A DNA stretch of 52,500 bases from positions 1 through 52,500 of the forward strand of contig WAEK01000018.1 of NCBI GenBank assembly GCA_011634665.1, written 5' to 3'. Below, piece by piece: positions 19,350 through 30,548 of this stretch (the first letter of the stretch is position 1; the number at the start of each line of letters is the position of its first letter). Under the pieces are notes generated by a model. The model did no database searches and was not told the origin of the DNA. It was given only the letters and a program-made list of their open reading frames with translations. The position numbers were made by a program, and so were the translations under genes. This DNA is from Mortierella sp. BCC40632. Its lineage: Eukaryota > Mortierellomycota > Mortierellomycetes > Mortierellales > Mortierellaceae.

Positions 19350-19417
19350 ATGCTCATTGATCAATCAGGTGCATTTCAGGTTCTTGCTAATTGTGTTCTT
19401 GATTCATGCTTCAGTAC

Positions 19418-19715
19418 TAGTGTTTCCCATGAGTTGGAAAAAATCTGAACTCAACTCAACTCATGAGTCGAAAAGTTTGAACTCAACTCAACTCAACTCA
19501 ACTCATGAGTTGAAAAGTTGAACTCATCTCAACTCAGGGCATCTACGCCCTGTAAGCGAGTCGACTCACTCCAACTCAACTCAACATGAGTCGAAAAAAG
19601 CTTCGACTCAACTCAACTCATGTTACACGAGTCGGGAGAAAGTTTGAACTCAACTCAACTCATGAGTTGAGTTGAGTTGAGTCGGTGAGTTGGTGAGTTG
19701 AGTTGAAGAACACTA
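19418..19715. mobile_element. Foldback element, family F5 (copy a), built of CTCAACT repeats
   Basis: Starts TAGTGTTTCCCATGAGTTGG, ends GAGTTGAAGAACACTA. The arms are runs of ACTCA on the left and TGAGTT on the right, making a large imperfect hairpin. The flanks (TTCAGTAC, CATCCGAC) are not duplicates. It is followed by four imperfect copies of a CGACTTxxATCCGA unit (19716-19788). Confidence 0.65.
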
Positions 19716-19788
19716 CATCCGACTTGACTTCCATCCGAATCGACTTCCATCCGTTCCGACTTCTATCCGACTCGACTTACATCCGATC

Positions 19789-19897
19789 CAGTGTTTCTCA
19801 AAAGTCGGATAATATCCGATCCGACTTTTTTCTGGACGGAGATATCACAGGAAAAAAAAAGTCGGATCGGATATCGTCCGACTTTTGAGAAACACTG
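19789..19897. mobile_element. hAT-like foldback element, family F1 (copy b)
   Basis: 109 bp with the F1 ends and the CTGGACGGAGATATCACAGG loop. No matching target duplication is visible (left ATCCGATC, right CTTGGCAG). 19898-20182 that follows has a 29-base A run at about 20000 and no gene. Confidence 0.82.
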
Positions 19898-20182
19898 CTT
19901 GGCAGGCACGGTTGTTAAACCGGATTGGGAATGGGTGTAAGGGAGATAATCCAACTAATGCGCACCCTCCGATCTCCATGAAAAAAGGAGCGAGGAAAAA
20001 AAAAAAAAAAAAAAAAAAAAAGCAATACAAAGACTCGCAAATGAACAATATCTAGCTGCAGGGTCTCGCCTACGGGGCGAACTGATAGGCGGACCTGCTC
20101 TAGAAGTTAAGTATTCCAACTAACGCATCGAGAAAGAAAAGGTGGAAAAAAAGAACTGTCTTTACAAAAATGTTGTCCAGGG

Positions 20183-20424
20183 TAGTGTTTCCCATGAGTC
20201 GAGTTGAGTTGAGTTAGAAATTCGACTCAACTCAACTCAACTCAACTCAACTCAACTCATCTCAACTCAACTTAACTCAACTTACCATGATAAGTTGAAT
20301 TCAAGGCTCCAGCTCAACTCGACTCATGAGTCGAAATGTATGAACTCAACTCAACTCAACTCCAAATGTGAGTTGAGTTGAGTTGGTGAGTTCGTGAGTT
20401 GGTGAGTTGAGCTGAAGAACACTA
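20183..20424. mobile_element. Foldback element, family F5 (copy b)
   Basis: Starts TAGTGTTTCCCATGAGTC, ends GAGCTGAAGAACACTA; arms of ACTCA and GAGTT repeats as in copy a, but the interior differs in repeat number. Flanks are not duplicates. Confidence 0.62.
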
Positions 20425-20518
20425 ATGTCGATACTTGTGTCCGCACTGGTCCGCAGTAATAGTCATTGATAATGCTGAAGCTAATTTAGGTCCCTCGGGA
20501 GCTGTGCTCCAAGACATG

Positions 20519-20627
20519 CAGTGTTTCTCAAAAGTCGGATGATATCCGATCCGACTTTTTTTTCCTGTGTTATCTCCGTCCAGAAAAAAAGTCGGATCGG
20601 ATATCATCCGACTTTTGAGAAACACTG
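20519..20627. mobile_element. hAT-like foldback element, family F1 (copy c)
   Basis: 109 bp, exact palindromic ends CAGTGTTTCTCAAAAGTCGG, with a perfect 8-bp target duplication AAGACATG at 20511-20518 and 20628-20635. It has the loop in the opposite orientation to copy b. Confidence 0.9.
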
Positions 20628-21394
20628 AAGACATGGTATTTCCTATCAGAGAAATATACACAAAATTGAAATATGGGCAAAAGGAGACACCTTATGGTCC
20701 TCTCTGCGTCTCTGGCGATTCATGGGTATTTAAATATATCATAGAGGTGTTTGCACTTACATTAGGCTCGGAGAATCAGTTGGGGTACTTGTCTCTCAGG
20801 TACATGTACAGCTTTAGAATACTAAAGAAGTATCAGTAGAATCTTTGGGTTGGGAATGGCAGCATTAAAAATTAAGATCAAGTGCCTGATTAAAGAGTGG
20901 TGTAGCAACGTACATTCAATAGAGAGGAAGAGTGAGCAGGGGCGAGGACAGGGGCGAGGATAGGGGACGGGGACAAGACAGGGATGGGGAAACACGAGGT
21001 GAGTTACTATCTGTTGCTTATTGGAAGGAGGGGAGGAGGAAAATAAATAATACTGATTTTACCAAACAGAAAAGCAGCATGCCTCATCATATGCGAGAGG
21101 TCAGGTAAAGCAAGAAAGCATGTCTTGCCCAATGTATTTAGTATACCTTAGTGAAACGAAGATCCCTCAGCTTGTTTGGTTCGATAAGAGATAATCTTCT
21201 GGATTGGCTAAGAAACACTACCATCCTATGACATACAACTGTGTTTATTCTCGTAAAACCAAATCTTTTTTTTTTTTTTTTTTTTATACAACAATACATA
21301 AATGGAGGCTTCAAAAGCGTAATGACAGCTTTCCGACTATTTGAGCGAATGCAATTAAGATACTCACAAGCAGGCAAGTACATACTATGAAAAA
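20628..21394. other. Boundary between repeat-rich and gene-dense halves; non-coding
   Basis: Contains a short imperfect GGGGCGAGGACA/GGGGACGGGGACA minisatellite (about 20935-20995) and a 21-base T run at 21268-21288. A fragment TAAGAAACACTA near 21210 looks like a lone foldback end. Likely includes the 3' untranslated region of the WD40 gene, which ends at 21395 on the minus strand. Confidence 0.4.
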
Positions 21395-21999
21395 TCATGT
21401 CTCACCCTCTTCCGAGGACTCTTCCTCGCTATCCTGAAAGAGCTTCATTGGTCTGTCTGCATATTGAGCAACAATGTCCTGATCTAGAGAAAAGAGACTG
21501 ACTGCACCTGTATCCCCTCCGACAATCAAATTTCGAAAGTCGGGCGAGATGATCATTCGGGCAATCGGTCCTAGATTCGCATCCATAGACCAGACCTCAG
21601 CATCCTCAGATGATCTTCGGATATCCCAGAGCCTCACCATACCATCTCCACCTGAAGTCATCAGCATATCTTGACTAGTACTGGCTCTTTGTCTCCACCA
21701 AAGCGCAGAAGAAATCCCAAGACTAGCGCTTGTATGTTCTTTGCACGGGTGTTGTAGTCGATGGATCGGCTTAGCTCCGTTGAGATAGCGTCGGTCAAAG
21801 ATAGCAATCTCATCGCTATGATCGCCACTGTAAATGTACCGCTCGCAAGGACTAAAGTCAACCAGATTGACATCTTCGTGTCCAGATATTGCCGATTGGA
21901 TCTCTCGGCCCCTTCGAGTCTCAAACACTCGAATAACCCCATCTCCCTTTTCCTCATCCTCCATTGACCTTCCAGAGGTCCCACAAACAAGATACTCTC

Positions 22000-22033
<34 letters not shown>

Positions 22034-25000
22034 TCGAGATGGGCTGCTACGTTAGCTCTGGGCCCTGTCAATGCCTTCCTACGAGGCGATACTATGAGAA
22101 TCATTTCTTTACCTGATGGTGAAAAGGAAAGGCAAGAGACACTACGCCCAGTGGATCCAGACGCGCCTGGTCTGAACCCAAGTTCTCCTGCAGTAACCTT
22201 TGCCAAAATATTGGCATCGTAAAAAATTACCTATTCACGTTAGAATTAAAAGTGAGGGGGTGAGAGATAAGGCACCAGTTAGAGAAGATACAAGCAAACA
22301 GCCACAAAGGTCACCTTTCCCTCTTCTTGAAAAGCCACATTTCTCAGAATGTTTTACCATTCCTCCTAGGCTATCACTTCCTGCAATATCATCGGGTGCT
22401 TCGAGTCCTGCGGCCAGGCAGTCCCAAAAGTACCCATAACTGAAGCTCAAGCTGGACACGCATCTTGGCCTAGCAGGCACCATCAAAGGTTTATTTTTGG
22501 CCAAGATCTGTCCTTCTTGGTCCAGCTTGTAGAGTTGAATGACACTAGAGTCGTTAAAAGAAAAAAATTGGTAGAGAGAACAATGGGTTAGGTCCAGGCA
22601 TCCTCAAGGGTCCTCTGGGAGCTGCATTGGGAACCATAACAAAATCAACAAATTCGAGGAAAAAAAAAAAAAAAAAAAAAATACCCATCAGCGGAACAGG
22701 AGGCAAAAATATCTTCATGATCCTTTGGTTCCTCAAGCACCGCGATCCTTGTAACTTTTGAGTTATGATCACCTAATTGATAAGCAAAAAGAAATCGTCT
22801 ATCAGAATACATGGATAAAAGAGATGAGGCGTAAAGTTGCATATGCGTGGAAACAGCGAGAAATAATATGAGCTATCATACGCAATCTGGAGACCTGGCG
22901 GCCAGTATCTGCTTCCCAAATCTAGAGATCGAGGAAAGGCGTTAGCAAAGGTAGGAATGACTTGTTGGATGAACTATCACCATTGTCGGGACCAGGGCTG
23001 AAGTAGCGCCATACCATCACAGAGTTATCGTTGGATCCGGATATAAAAAAATTTCCTGAAGTACTGAGCTTTATGTCATTGACAGTCGAGACCATGGCTA
23101 CAAATAGAAAAAATGATTTCGAACAGAATCAGCATAGAGATACGAGCATTGGAAGCAGTTGAAACCTCTCGTGCAGTTCTGTAAATAGCGGCTTTTACTT
23201 ACTCCCATAAGAGGATGGGTCGTATGTTTTGTGGCCATGTAGTTGTTGGGTGGTTCCATTCTTGATATCTGTGAGCAATAGATTTCCAGGACGGTTATAG
23301 ATATCCTGTGTTGCTGCACTGGCAGTGGCAAGGATCACCCTATACGATAGTCAAAACCAATAAGACGGAAAGGAAGTTAATAAAGGATAGTCATTACAAC
23401 TGGACATTTACCTACCTCCACTAAGTGTGGCAGCTGACAATTCGAGCGACCGTTTTTTTGGCTGAGAAAAGCTCCCTTACCTGGTTCCATCCACCTTCAG
23501 TGCCATATCTACAACGCTCCCACTTGAAAAATTGAAGGTGCTCACATGCTCGAACGATCGCATCATATTCAGATGGATCATATCCTGGACCAAGATCGGA
23601 GGGAAGAAAGGTTGTAAGAGAGTTAATCAAGATGGAAAATTTCGGCCTCACGCCGATCCTGCCAAAAAGGCCAAAAATATCAAGCCAAACATACCTGTAT
23701 TACTGTCCTTGAAGCTCTCCCAACATCTCGTAGTTGGAGTAGCCGTGATATCGGCCCTCTGTTCTTGGTTGACACTCGATCCGGGACAACTCGTCTTGAC
23801 TGACGACTATATTGTCCAATAGCATGCTCAAATGCACGACGACACATAGCTGGCGATCGAGCGTATCCTGTTAACTGGAATAGTTCACTAAATATTGTTG
23901 GAAAATGAAATGCAAAGATGGTGCTTGCTCATATTAGAGCTAAATATGCATGTAGTGGAGAGTAAGGAAAGAAAGAAGGACACAGACTGAAATAAAGGTT
24001 CATCTTGCTTTGGTAGTCATTACGCTGTCAGAGCCTTCCAGTCCACCGGGCACAATGCTTGAGTGCAGCGAGCCACGAAAGAGAATACCAATTCCATTTC
24101 TTCATAAGTCAGATCATTGGATGGCGAGGCTTCCTCACTGACTGTACAGGGTGGTCTCCGAGAAGTATTCGCTCGTTGTTTGTGAGTCCTTTGGTAGGTC
24201 TAATAAAAAAAAAAAAAAAGTATTCATTAGAGCAAAAGGTTAGAGTGTCGCACCCCAGTCGTGCACGAGATAAACAGAACGGAGTGCGGACAAAAATACT
24301 TCAGTTTGAACTTACCAGTAGTCGCTTCCTTGAATCATGATAAGACTCATTCATCTTTTGGACAAAGTTGACATCCTGTCTCGGTGGAAGTGGCTGCCCT
24401 TTTGAAAACTACCAGGAGTTGATTGAATGAAGATGTGGTCGTTCGCACATCAGCTGGCAGAAGAAGGCCAAGCTTCCCAGTCGAGCTATGCTACTCATCT
24501 ACGGTAAAGAAGTCAAATATGACCCTTGCACAATATGACGATACACAGGACTTACCTCGAGTTCTCCTCCCATCCAGGCGTCTGCATCATAATCTGACTC
24601 GTCTGATTCATTATCTTCAATATCGCCAAATACATCGTTTTCAAAATCTGAGATAGGCGAGTGGATCTCCGAGAAGACATCTTGAGATTTGTCGACATCT
24701 GAGATCTCGGCTGACTGACGTGGAACTGGTGTGCCCGCACCAGAGTCTTTTGGTGGCGCTAAAGAGGCAATATTAGCGGTAGGTGTTGGTGTTGTCTCTT
24801 CTATCCGCACGGCTGGCGACATTGACATTGCTGAAGCCTCTGACTTTGGCGATCCATTTGTCGACCGAATGTCAATCACAGAGACTATCGCTTCGCTCGA
24901 GTCCTGCGGACTAAAATGGCTGGTTCGTGGTCTGGGAGAATATGAGGCTCTCTGTTCAGGGGTAGAGCGTCCACTGACGCTTGATCCTGACGAGATAGAG

Positions 25001-25353
25001 GTTGTCACTGTCTGCTCAGCTAAAGACCACTGTTTGGGGCTTCCCCAAGAGCTTTTCAATAGCCCTGAGGTAGCGCTCGTGTTTTTGCCACTTCCGCTGG
25101 ATGCCAAGTTGCTCGCCGGCGAATCATTCTCGGCTCCATTGCGACTACTTTTGCCTTTGTCCTTGGCCTCGCCTCCAATGCTGTCGGAGTCCTCCCCATC
25201 ATCGGATTCAATCGAAATTACAACTTTGGCATCCCTGTCAAATCCATCGGAATTGTCAGAGTCATCGATGATGATCACAAGAGGAGCATTGGAGGCCGGT
25301 TTTGGAGTAGCCGCTTCTACGTCGTATGCTGCAGCCCGACCAGAATGTGCCAT
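21395..25353 (-). CDS. WD40 beta-propeller protein with SIM-like acidic N-terminus (862 aa, 12 exons)
   Basis: Exons (minus): 25353-24556, 24408-24316, 24199-24024, 23887-23695, 23584-23481, 23339-23203, 23097-23015, 22921-22882, 22772-22685, 22544-22358, 22197-22113, 21999-21395; every junction is GT-AG and all phases close. Residues 1-266 are acidic and disordered, with two hydrophobic-acidic motifs (LVIIIDDSD at 25-33, VVISIESDD at 44-52) of the SUMO-interacting type. About 300-420 is helical and basic (TYEEMELVFSFVARC, GYARSPAMCRRAFEHA), loosely SANT-like. From ~430 WD repeats follow (GNFFISGSNDNSVM-IWEADTGR, DIFASCSADG, YIYSGDHSDEIAIFDRR, MLMTSGGDGMVRLWDIRR, NLIVGGDTGAVSLF), and the acidic end is DSEEESSEEGET. 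Likely a nuclear/chromatin scaffold; the precise role is not known to me. Confidence 0.85.
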
Positions 25354-25782
25354 CGGTCGATGCCGTGGGTCGTTCCGTCTGAAGGAAGAGCAACAGAGAA
25401 AGAAGAAGCCAAGACGGGGGAGATCGCGGCCCAGATAACTGTAAGGCACGCGTGCGCTTTGCTTTCCTGTGGGATGGATGACATTGGGCGAAAAGATCAG
25501 ATGCGAGGAGGTACAATGTGGTCTCGCCACCCGTTGAAAGGACACAGTCACACTCAAAAAAGAGCAAAAAAAAAATTGCCACCGCCTTGAAAAACCTAAA
25601 AGTGGACCTGGCCTGGTTCTCTTCACTGCACCACAGGAGGCCAACACAATCATCTAATGATGCGACTTAATTGGTTTTCTCGCCACCAAAGGATATTATT
25701 AGAGTGCTATGGGATCTGATGTAAAAATAAAAATAAAAATAAAATAATAAAGGCGGAAGGAGCAGCATGCCATCCGAGGTCA

Positions 25783-27666
25783 CTACTGCTTATTGACTAT
25801 GGCGGCCTTGCTGTCATCTAGAGCATCTTGGATAGCCTCCTCAGTTGTAGCAATCATCCGAACATGCGACATCTTGTTCTCGTGAATCACGATCATTACA
25901 CTAGGTATGATAGCAGCCAGACAACCCACAGCCATCCCTGTACCGACTACCCAGCTAGGTCGAACATGATAGCTCATTCCCCACATAAATCCACACAAAA
26001 TCTCCTGAACAAACGAGTTGATATTGAAGCTGCCCATTATAAAACAGAATCTGGGTGGTGAGATAAGCAGACTTTCCGGTCGAGACTTCAACCAGATTGT
26101 AGATTCAGATGACTGGCCCAGTAATGCTGTCGATGCGTCTGCTCCTCTATTGCTCCTTGCCAGGTATTGCTCCACATCCTGTTGAGATGCAAAAAAGTCC
26201 ACTGGCTCGATACCCTGAGGAAAAGTGGCGTTGTACCAGGGCCAAGACTTTTTGATGCGCGCCTGAATACCCAAAAGCATTTCTTGCCGACTCTCAATCC
26301 ATTCGATTTGCTCCAAGGTCATTGCAAGCGGCATTGGTGTTAATGATAACTCTTTGTCCCGTCTGCTCCCTGAGTTTTGATCTACCTCATTCTCCACTCC
26401 TTTATCCGTTTGAGAATCTACCGATCCCTCCTCGAGAATTGTAAATGTATGTCGCCGATCGAGTTTCGCTGGACCATTGCCTTCAACTTTGGACATGCTC
26501 ATTGTTCTTGAGCGGGTCCTGCGTGGTCCTCTACCTCCAGAGATACCGTAAATCGAATCCATGGAATGATCTCGTTGTAGCGCTGTGATCCTTGGCATTC
26601 CCAATTGTTGACTAAGGCCATGGTCAGAGGCAATGCTGCTCCTCGCCACCTCCGTTGCTTCTAGATTTTGCATGGCGACATCTGTTCCCGACCTTGGACT
26701 GGTACTCTCAGGGGGTTCAGATGGAGTGGGTGAGAAGGGTAGGAACGGAAGAACGACGGCTTGGACAACCCGGTGTGTTTCCTCAGTCCTGAGCGTATCA
26801 AGGTCTTCCTCTGCGATGCTGACATGAAAGGCGGCTGGATTAGAAGAGCTTTTTGGTCCAGTGCCATGTTCAGTGAGAATTTCAGACCCATTTTGTACGT
26901 CGTGGTCATCAGTGCCAATAGCAATACTGGTGTCCTGTCTCGTGGGCTCAATTAAATTGTGGTCTACACGGGTTGCAGTCGCTCGGATAGCACTCCTGGA
27001 CCTCTCCACCAATGATGACTGAATGGGCAGATTGATATCCTTCGAATCCCCGGCTCTTTCGAATGATCCTTGAGCTCTCTCTCGGCCATACTCTGGAAAG
27101 CAGCGATAAAACTCCAGCATCTGCAAAAGCTCCTGCTGATAGTCTGCATCTGTTTGTTTCGAACCCGACTGATCCAAATTGGAGGACGCCCTCTTTTTAT
27201 GGTCCTCTAAATATCTGTTGACGAACTGGTTTCGGATTGCGTTGTTTTCTCTCCAAGTACGACAGCCTCGAATAAATCCTGCAAACCGCTTCGGATTGAC
27301 CGGGACGTTGGCCAAAGTGAAGATGCCATTCAAAACTTGAGAGGCAATCTCAATCCATAGCTTTTGTGTTGGATCATCCTTTAGTTTGACTAGATTACCC
27401 AGGAGAAGCACCAAGAAGGCACCCCAGACAACCACGTTCACACAAAGGAAAAAGATGATAAAGTTGAGAGGCGACTTCACGATCCAGCGACATCCATCCT
27501 TAAAATATTGGCTCCATGGTGCGTTGCGAATCCAACTTCCAAGAGAGAAGCGCTCTGATCGAGACGAATTGGCATAATGAGCTTGCTTAATAGTGTCCGC
27601 TTCACTGATAGTGATCCCACGCTGTTGCTTCTGTTGCTGAAGTAGGTCCGAGGAGTCGTCCGTCAT
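25783..27666 (-). CDS. DUF2985 multi-pass membrane protein (627 aa)
   Basis: Single exon, stop at 25783, ATG at 27666. An N-terminal cytosolic part (Gln-rich, then WIRNAPWSQYFKDGCRW) leads into a first membrane span at about residues 67-92 (NFIIFFLCVNVVVWGAFLVL), then the block LWIEIASQVLNGIFTLANV and NPKRFAGFIRGCRTWRE, which is the hallmark of fungal DUF2985 proteins. A long Ser/Thr/Glu-rich insert (~180-480) is probably a regulated cytosolic loop. Near the C-terminus a second core block (FCFIMGSFNINSFVQEILCG) and two further spans (WVVGTGMAVGCLAAIIPSVM) follow, ending in a short acidic helix. Function of the family is unknown; PLAC8-like relatives suggest a membrane role. It follows RecQ on the same strand after a 654-bp gap that shows no gene. 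Confidence 0.8.
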   Translation of the reverse strand: MTDDSSDLLQQQKQQRGITISEADTIKQAHYANSSRSERFSLGSWIRNAPWSQYFKDGCRWIVKSPLNFIIFFLCVNVVVWGAFLVLLLGNLVKLKDDPTQKLWIEIASQVLNGIFTLANVPVNPKRFAGFIRGCRTWRENNAIRNQFVNRYLEDHKKRASSNLDQSGSKQTDADYQQELLQMLEFYRCFPEYGRERAQGSFERAGDSKDINLPIQSSLVERSRSAIRATATRVDHNLIEPTRQDTSIAIGTDDHDVQNGSEILTEHGTGPKSSSNPAAFHVSIAEEDLDTLRTEETHRVVQAVVLPFLPFSPTPSEPPESTSPRSGTDVAMQNLEATEVARSSIASDHGLSQQLGMPRITALQRDHSMDSIYGISGGRGPRRTRSRTMSMSKVEGNGPAKLDRRHTFTILEEGSVDSQTDKGVENEVDQNSGSRRDKELSLTPMPLAMTLEQIEWIESRQEMLLGIQARIKKSWPWYNATFPQGIEPVDFFASQQDVEQYLARSNRGADASTALLGQSSESTIWLKSRPESLLISPPRFCFIMGSFNINSFVQEILCGFMWGMSYHVRPSWVVGTGMAVGCLAAIIPSVMIVIHENKMSHVRMIATTEEAIQDALDDSKAAIVNKQ

Positions 27667-28320
27667 GGAGAAAAAGGAAGTGGGAAAGGGGTAAACGAGG
27701 AGGAAAAGATGTAAAGGAACAAGAAAGTGCGGGTGTTTAGAAAAGAAAGCAGCACAGTTAATGTGGGTTGGTCACAATGCCCACTGAAGTGGCCCAAGGT
27801 GACTTCACATACTCGCCAAGCATCTCACCTCAAAAGCGCCCCTCGAATTACCTCTGTCTTCAGTGTAGGCTTTTGGTGCTGCAGCCAATGTTGGGACTGG
27901 GGCTGCTCCTGCTGCAAGTGTTGAGCTCCAGGGCTTTGGTCTTCAATGGCATGCAGACGGTGTGTGAGGGTCATCGAAAGACTGGGCAATAGCCTTAGGT
28001 TGACTAGGTCAACAACAGGCCAGTGACGGGCGTGAGCAAAGAGATGGGGGAAAGGGCTTTGCCTCAGAATATTAGAGTTTTGTTTGCTCTGGCTGATCCA
28101 TTAGTTGAATCGACGCTTGAGGTGGAAGCTGATGCCCGCTAGACGAGAAGGCAGATGTTTAATGAACAATGGATGAGATGGGCAGACAAGATGTAAAGAT
28201 GGAAAAGATGGCTGAAGAGCCATGAGCGACAATGGTCGGTCTTTATTGGGGGCCCGCCATCCCGCTGACACACTGCCACTCTTTCACAACTGGAAAGCCG
28301 AAGGGTACCATGCTAAGAGG
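27667..28320. other. Intergenic region between RecQ 3' end and DUF2985 promoter
   Basis: No convincing coding region. Short plus-strand frames at 27727-27992 overlap each other in two frames and have low-complexity cysteine/leucine translations. Should hold the DUF2985 promoter on its left part and the RecQ terminator on its right. Confidence 0.4.
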
Positions 28321-30517
28321 TCAGAGGTCGTCTTGCCCGCCGTTCCTGTCGACGTGGGTGTCGGTGCCTGATAGAGTATCCGCTTTGTGCCAGACCTCAA
28401 GTGCCATGGTCCACACCTGGTTCACGCCAGTGGGTTTTACTGGAACTGTCGTTGTCGAAGCTGCCACAACTGATGGCACCTCTCCAAAGGGTGCACTCTG
28501 GCTCAAGACTGGAGAGCTGCTCTGATGGGCCATGGCCTTGAGCGCCGTCTTGGCTTGTGTCTCAAAACCTTTGATATCTCTAACCCGATGGCCCAATACA
28601 GTCTTGTAGCTGTTTTGAGTTGCACTCGCCACAAATGCAACTCTTTCAATCTCTACTCCGAGTGCTTTGACAAAAGCCTGCATTCGACTGAAAATGATTT
28701 GAGGGCAAAGGCGCAGATTAGCAAAGGCCCAGACCTGTGCAACCATTTTTCCCAGGACCTGCTCTCTCTCTTTCTCTCTCTCTCGCCCCCAGCCAGCGGC
28801 AACGTACCTTGCATCGATACTTTCTCCCTGCAGCGTTGAAGTCCCCGCTCCTTTCGCAAAGTATTCGGCCGTCAAAGTCTTGTGTGTACCGCAAAATAGT
28901 GATGTCAGTGCCTTTTCAAGAGTTTCATAGCATAGCTCTCTAAAGTTCAGCGAGATCTTTGTCGACTCTGGGTGCTGTAGTCTGTGCTTGTTCGTCAAGA
29001 CTAGTTCTTGGACCTTGGCCACAACAGTAGGTGAGGCCTCCTGTTTCTTGTAGTACGATGGGTCAACAGCCTTGCCTTTGAGAGCAACAGGGAGCAGCGG
29101 CGCTGTTAGATGACTGTACATGTGTACCATTCCCAGACTCTTTTTCTGTTTGTAGAGATAGTTGGGGCTCAAAAGTAAGCTTACCGAAGAGCGCCTTCCT
29201 CCGTTTTGCCTTTCGATATGCATCCACGTCATAACCTTCTTCACTGTCAGGATCTGTGACATCCTCAATAGCGTCACTTTCGTTTCCACTCCCGTAGTAG
29301 TCATCTGCCCGTTCGACATCATCCTCATAGTCATCTACTAGGTTATTGTCGTAGCGACCCAATGCCACAGACGCTGTCTGCCATCTGCCCTCCACTTGGA
29401 CCGACCCGCCTGCTCCAACAAAAGTCTTGCTTCCACCGATATACTGGGCATGTCGACCAAAGCCTTGTATACTGGAGAGCTTCTCGGCCTTCTCCTTGGC
29501 CACTTTTTCGGGAGTTCGGCAGATATCGCAACGGGCGCCATCCACACAGACATCTGCTTTCTGGACATTTTCCTCGCCAAAGTAGTTGCAGAGGAAGACA
29601 TGTCGACACTGGGTAGTGTTCTCGCAATACGAGACCATTTGTTGAAAGTTCTTTACTGCATCCATGGCTGGCTTCTTGCTAGGCTCGATACCACTCTGTT
29701 TTTGCTTCATGCGTCGTCTCTCGCTCTCAGCCTCAAGCAGAAACTCGACCTTTGAACGGTCTTCTCGTGAATAGTACAGGATACATCTTGATAGATCCCC
29801 GTCTCTGCCTGCTCGTCCACTCTCTTGGTAATAGCCTGAAGGGTACCAAAAAAATGAACACGGCTAGGTGGTTAGGGAGCGAAAGCAAACCTTTATGCGC
29901 TCGTATGAGCTATCCTAGCGCTGCAGCTTAAGTGACTTGCCTTCTATTGTCTTTGGGAGTTCCCAGTGGCAGACAAACCGAACATTAGCCTTGTCAATAC
30001 CCATACCAAAAGCGATTGTGGCTACTATTACATCAACCGGACCTCCATCACTTGTAGCCTTGTCGTCAGCGCTCTTGTCGACAAGGTCCTTTTCTGGTTT
30101 TGCTGCTACGCTCAGGCACCAGCGCTGTTGTACACTTGCACGTTGCTTAGGCGTCATTCCAGAATGAAAGGCTGCAGCATTGATTCCGTCGCCCACAAGT
30201 CTATTCGCTAGATCTTCACACATCACTCGTTGGCCACAGTAAATCACTCCGCAGACACTTTCGGTCGCGCTTGAACCAGAATCAGATGAGTTCAAAGCTC
30301 CTGTTGATGTACTCGCGACTTGAGGTCGAGAAAATGAGGTAGAGCCCGATGCTATTGGTTTGGATGGCTTTCCTACTTCTGCTTCCTGGCGCTTCTTTCG
30401 ACTTTTGTATATCCCTTTCATGAAGCCAAGAAAGTTCTCGTAACGATCCCCATTGTTGAATCTGACCTAGACAGGATAAAAGTTTAGACAGCAAATAGAG
30501 AGCATATCATGTCAGAC

Positions 30518-30548
<31 letters not shown>

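Noticed and set aside
18641..19357. Frames rich in TRFVSLTFRF
   Set aside because: Translations of the F3 foldback arms.
28653..28859. 47-bp intron in the last RecQ exon (GTACGT...GAGCAG)
   Set aside because: Splicing it shifts into a frame that stops after ~35 codons, whereas the unspliced frame stays open for another 150 codons.
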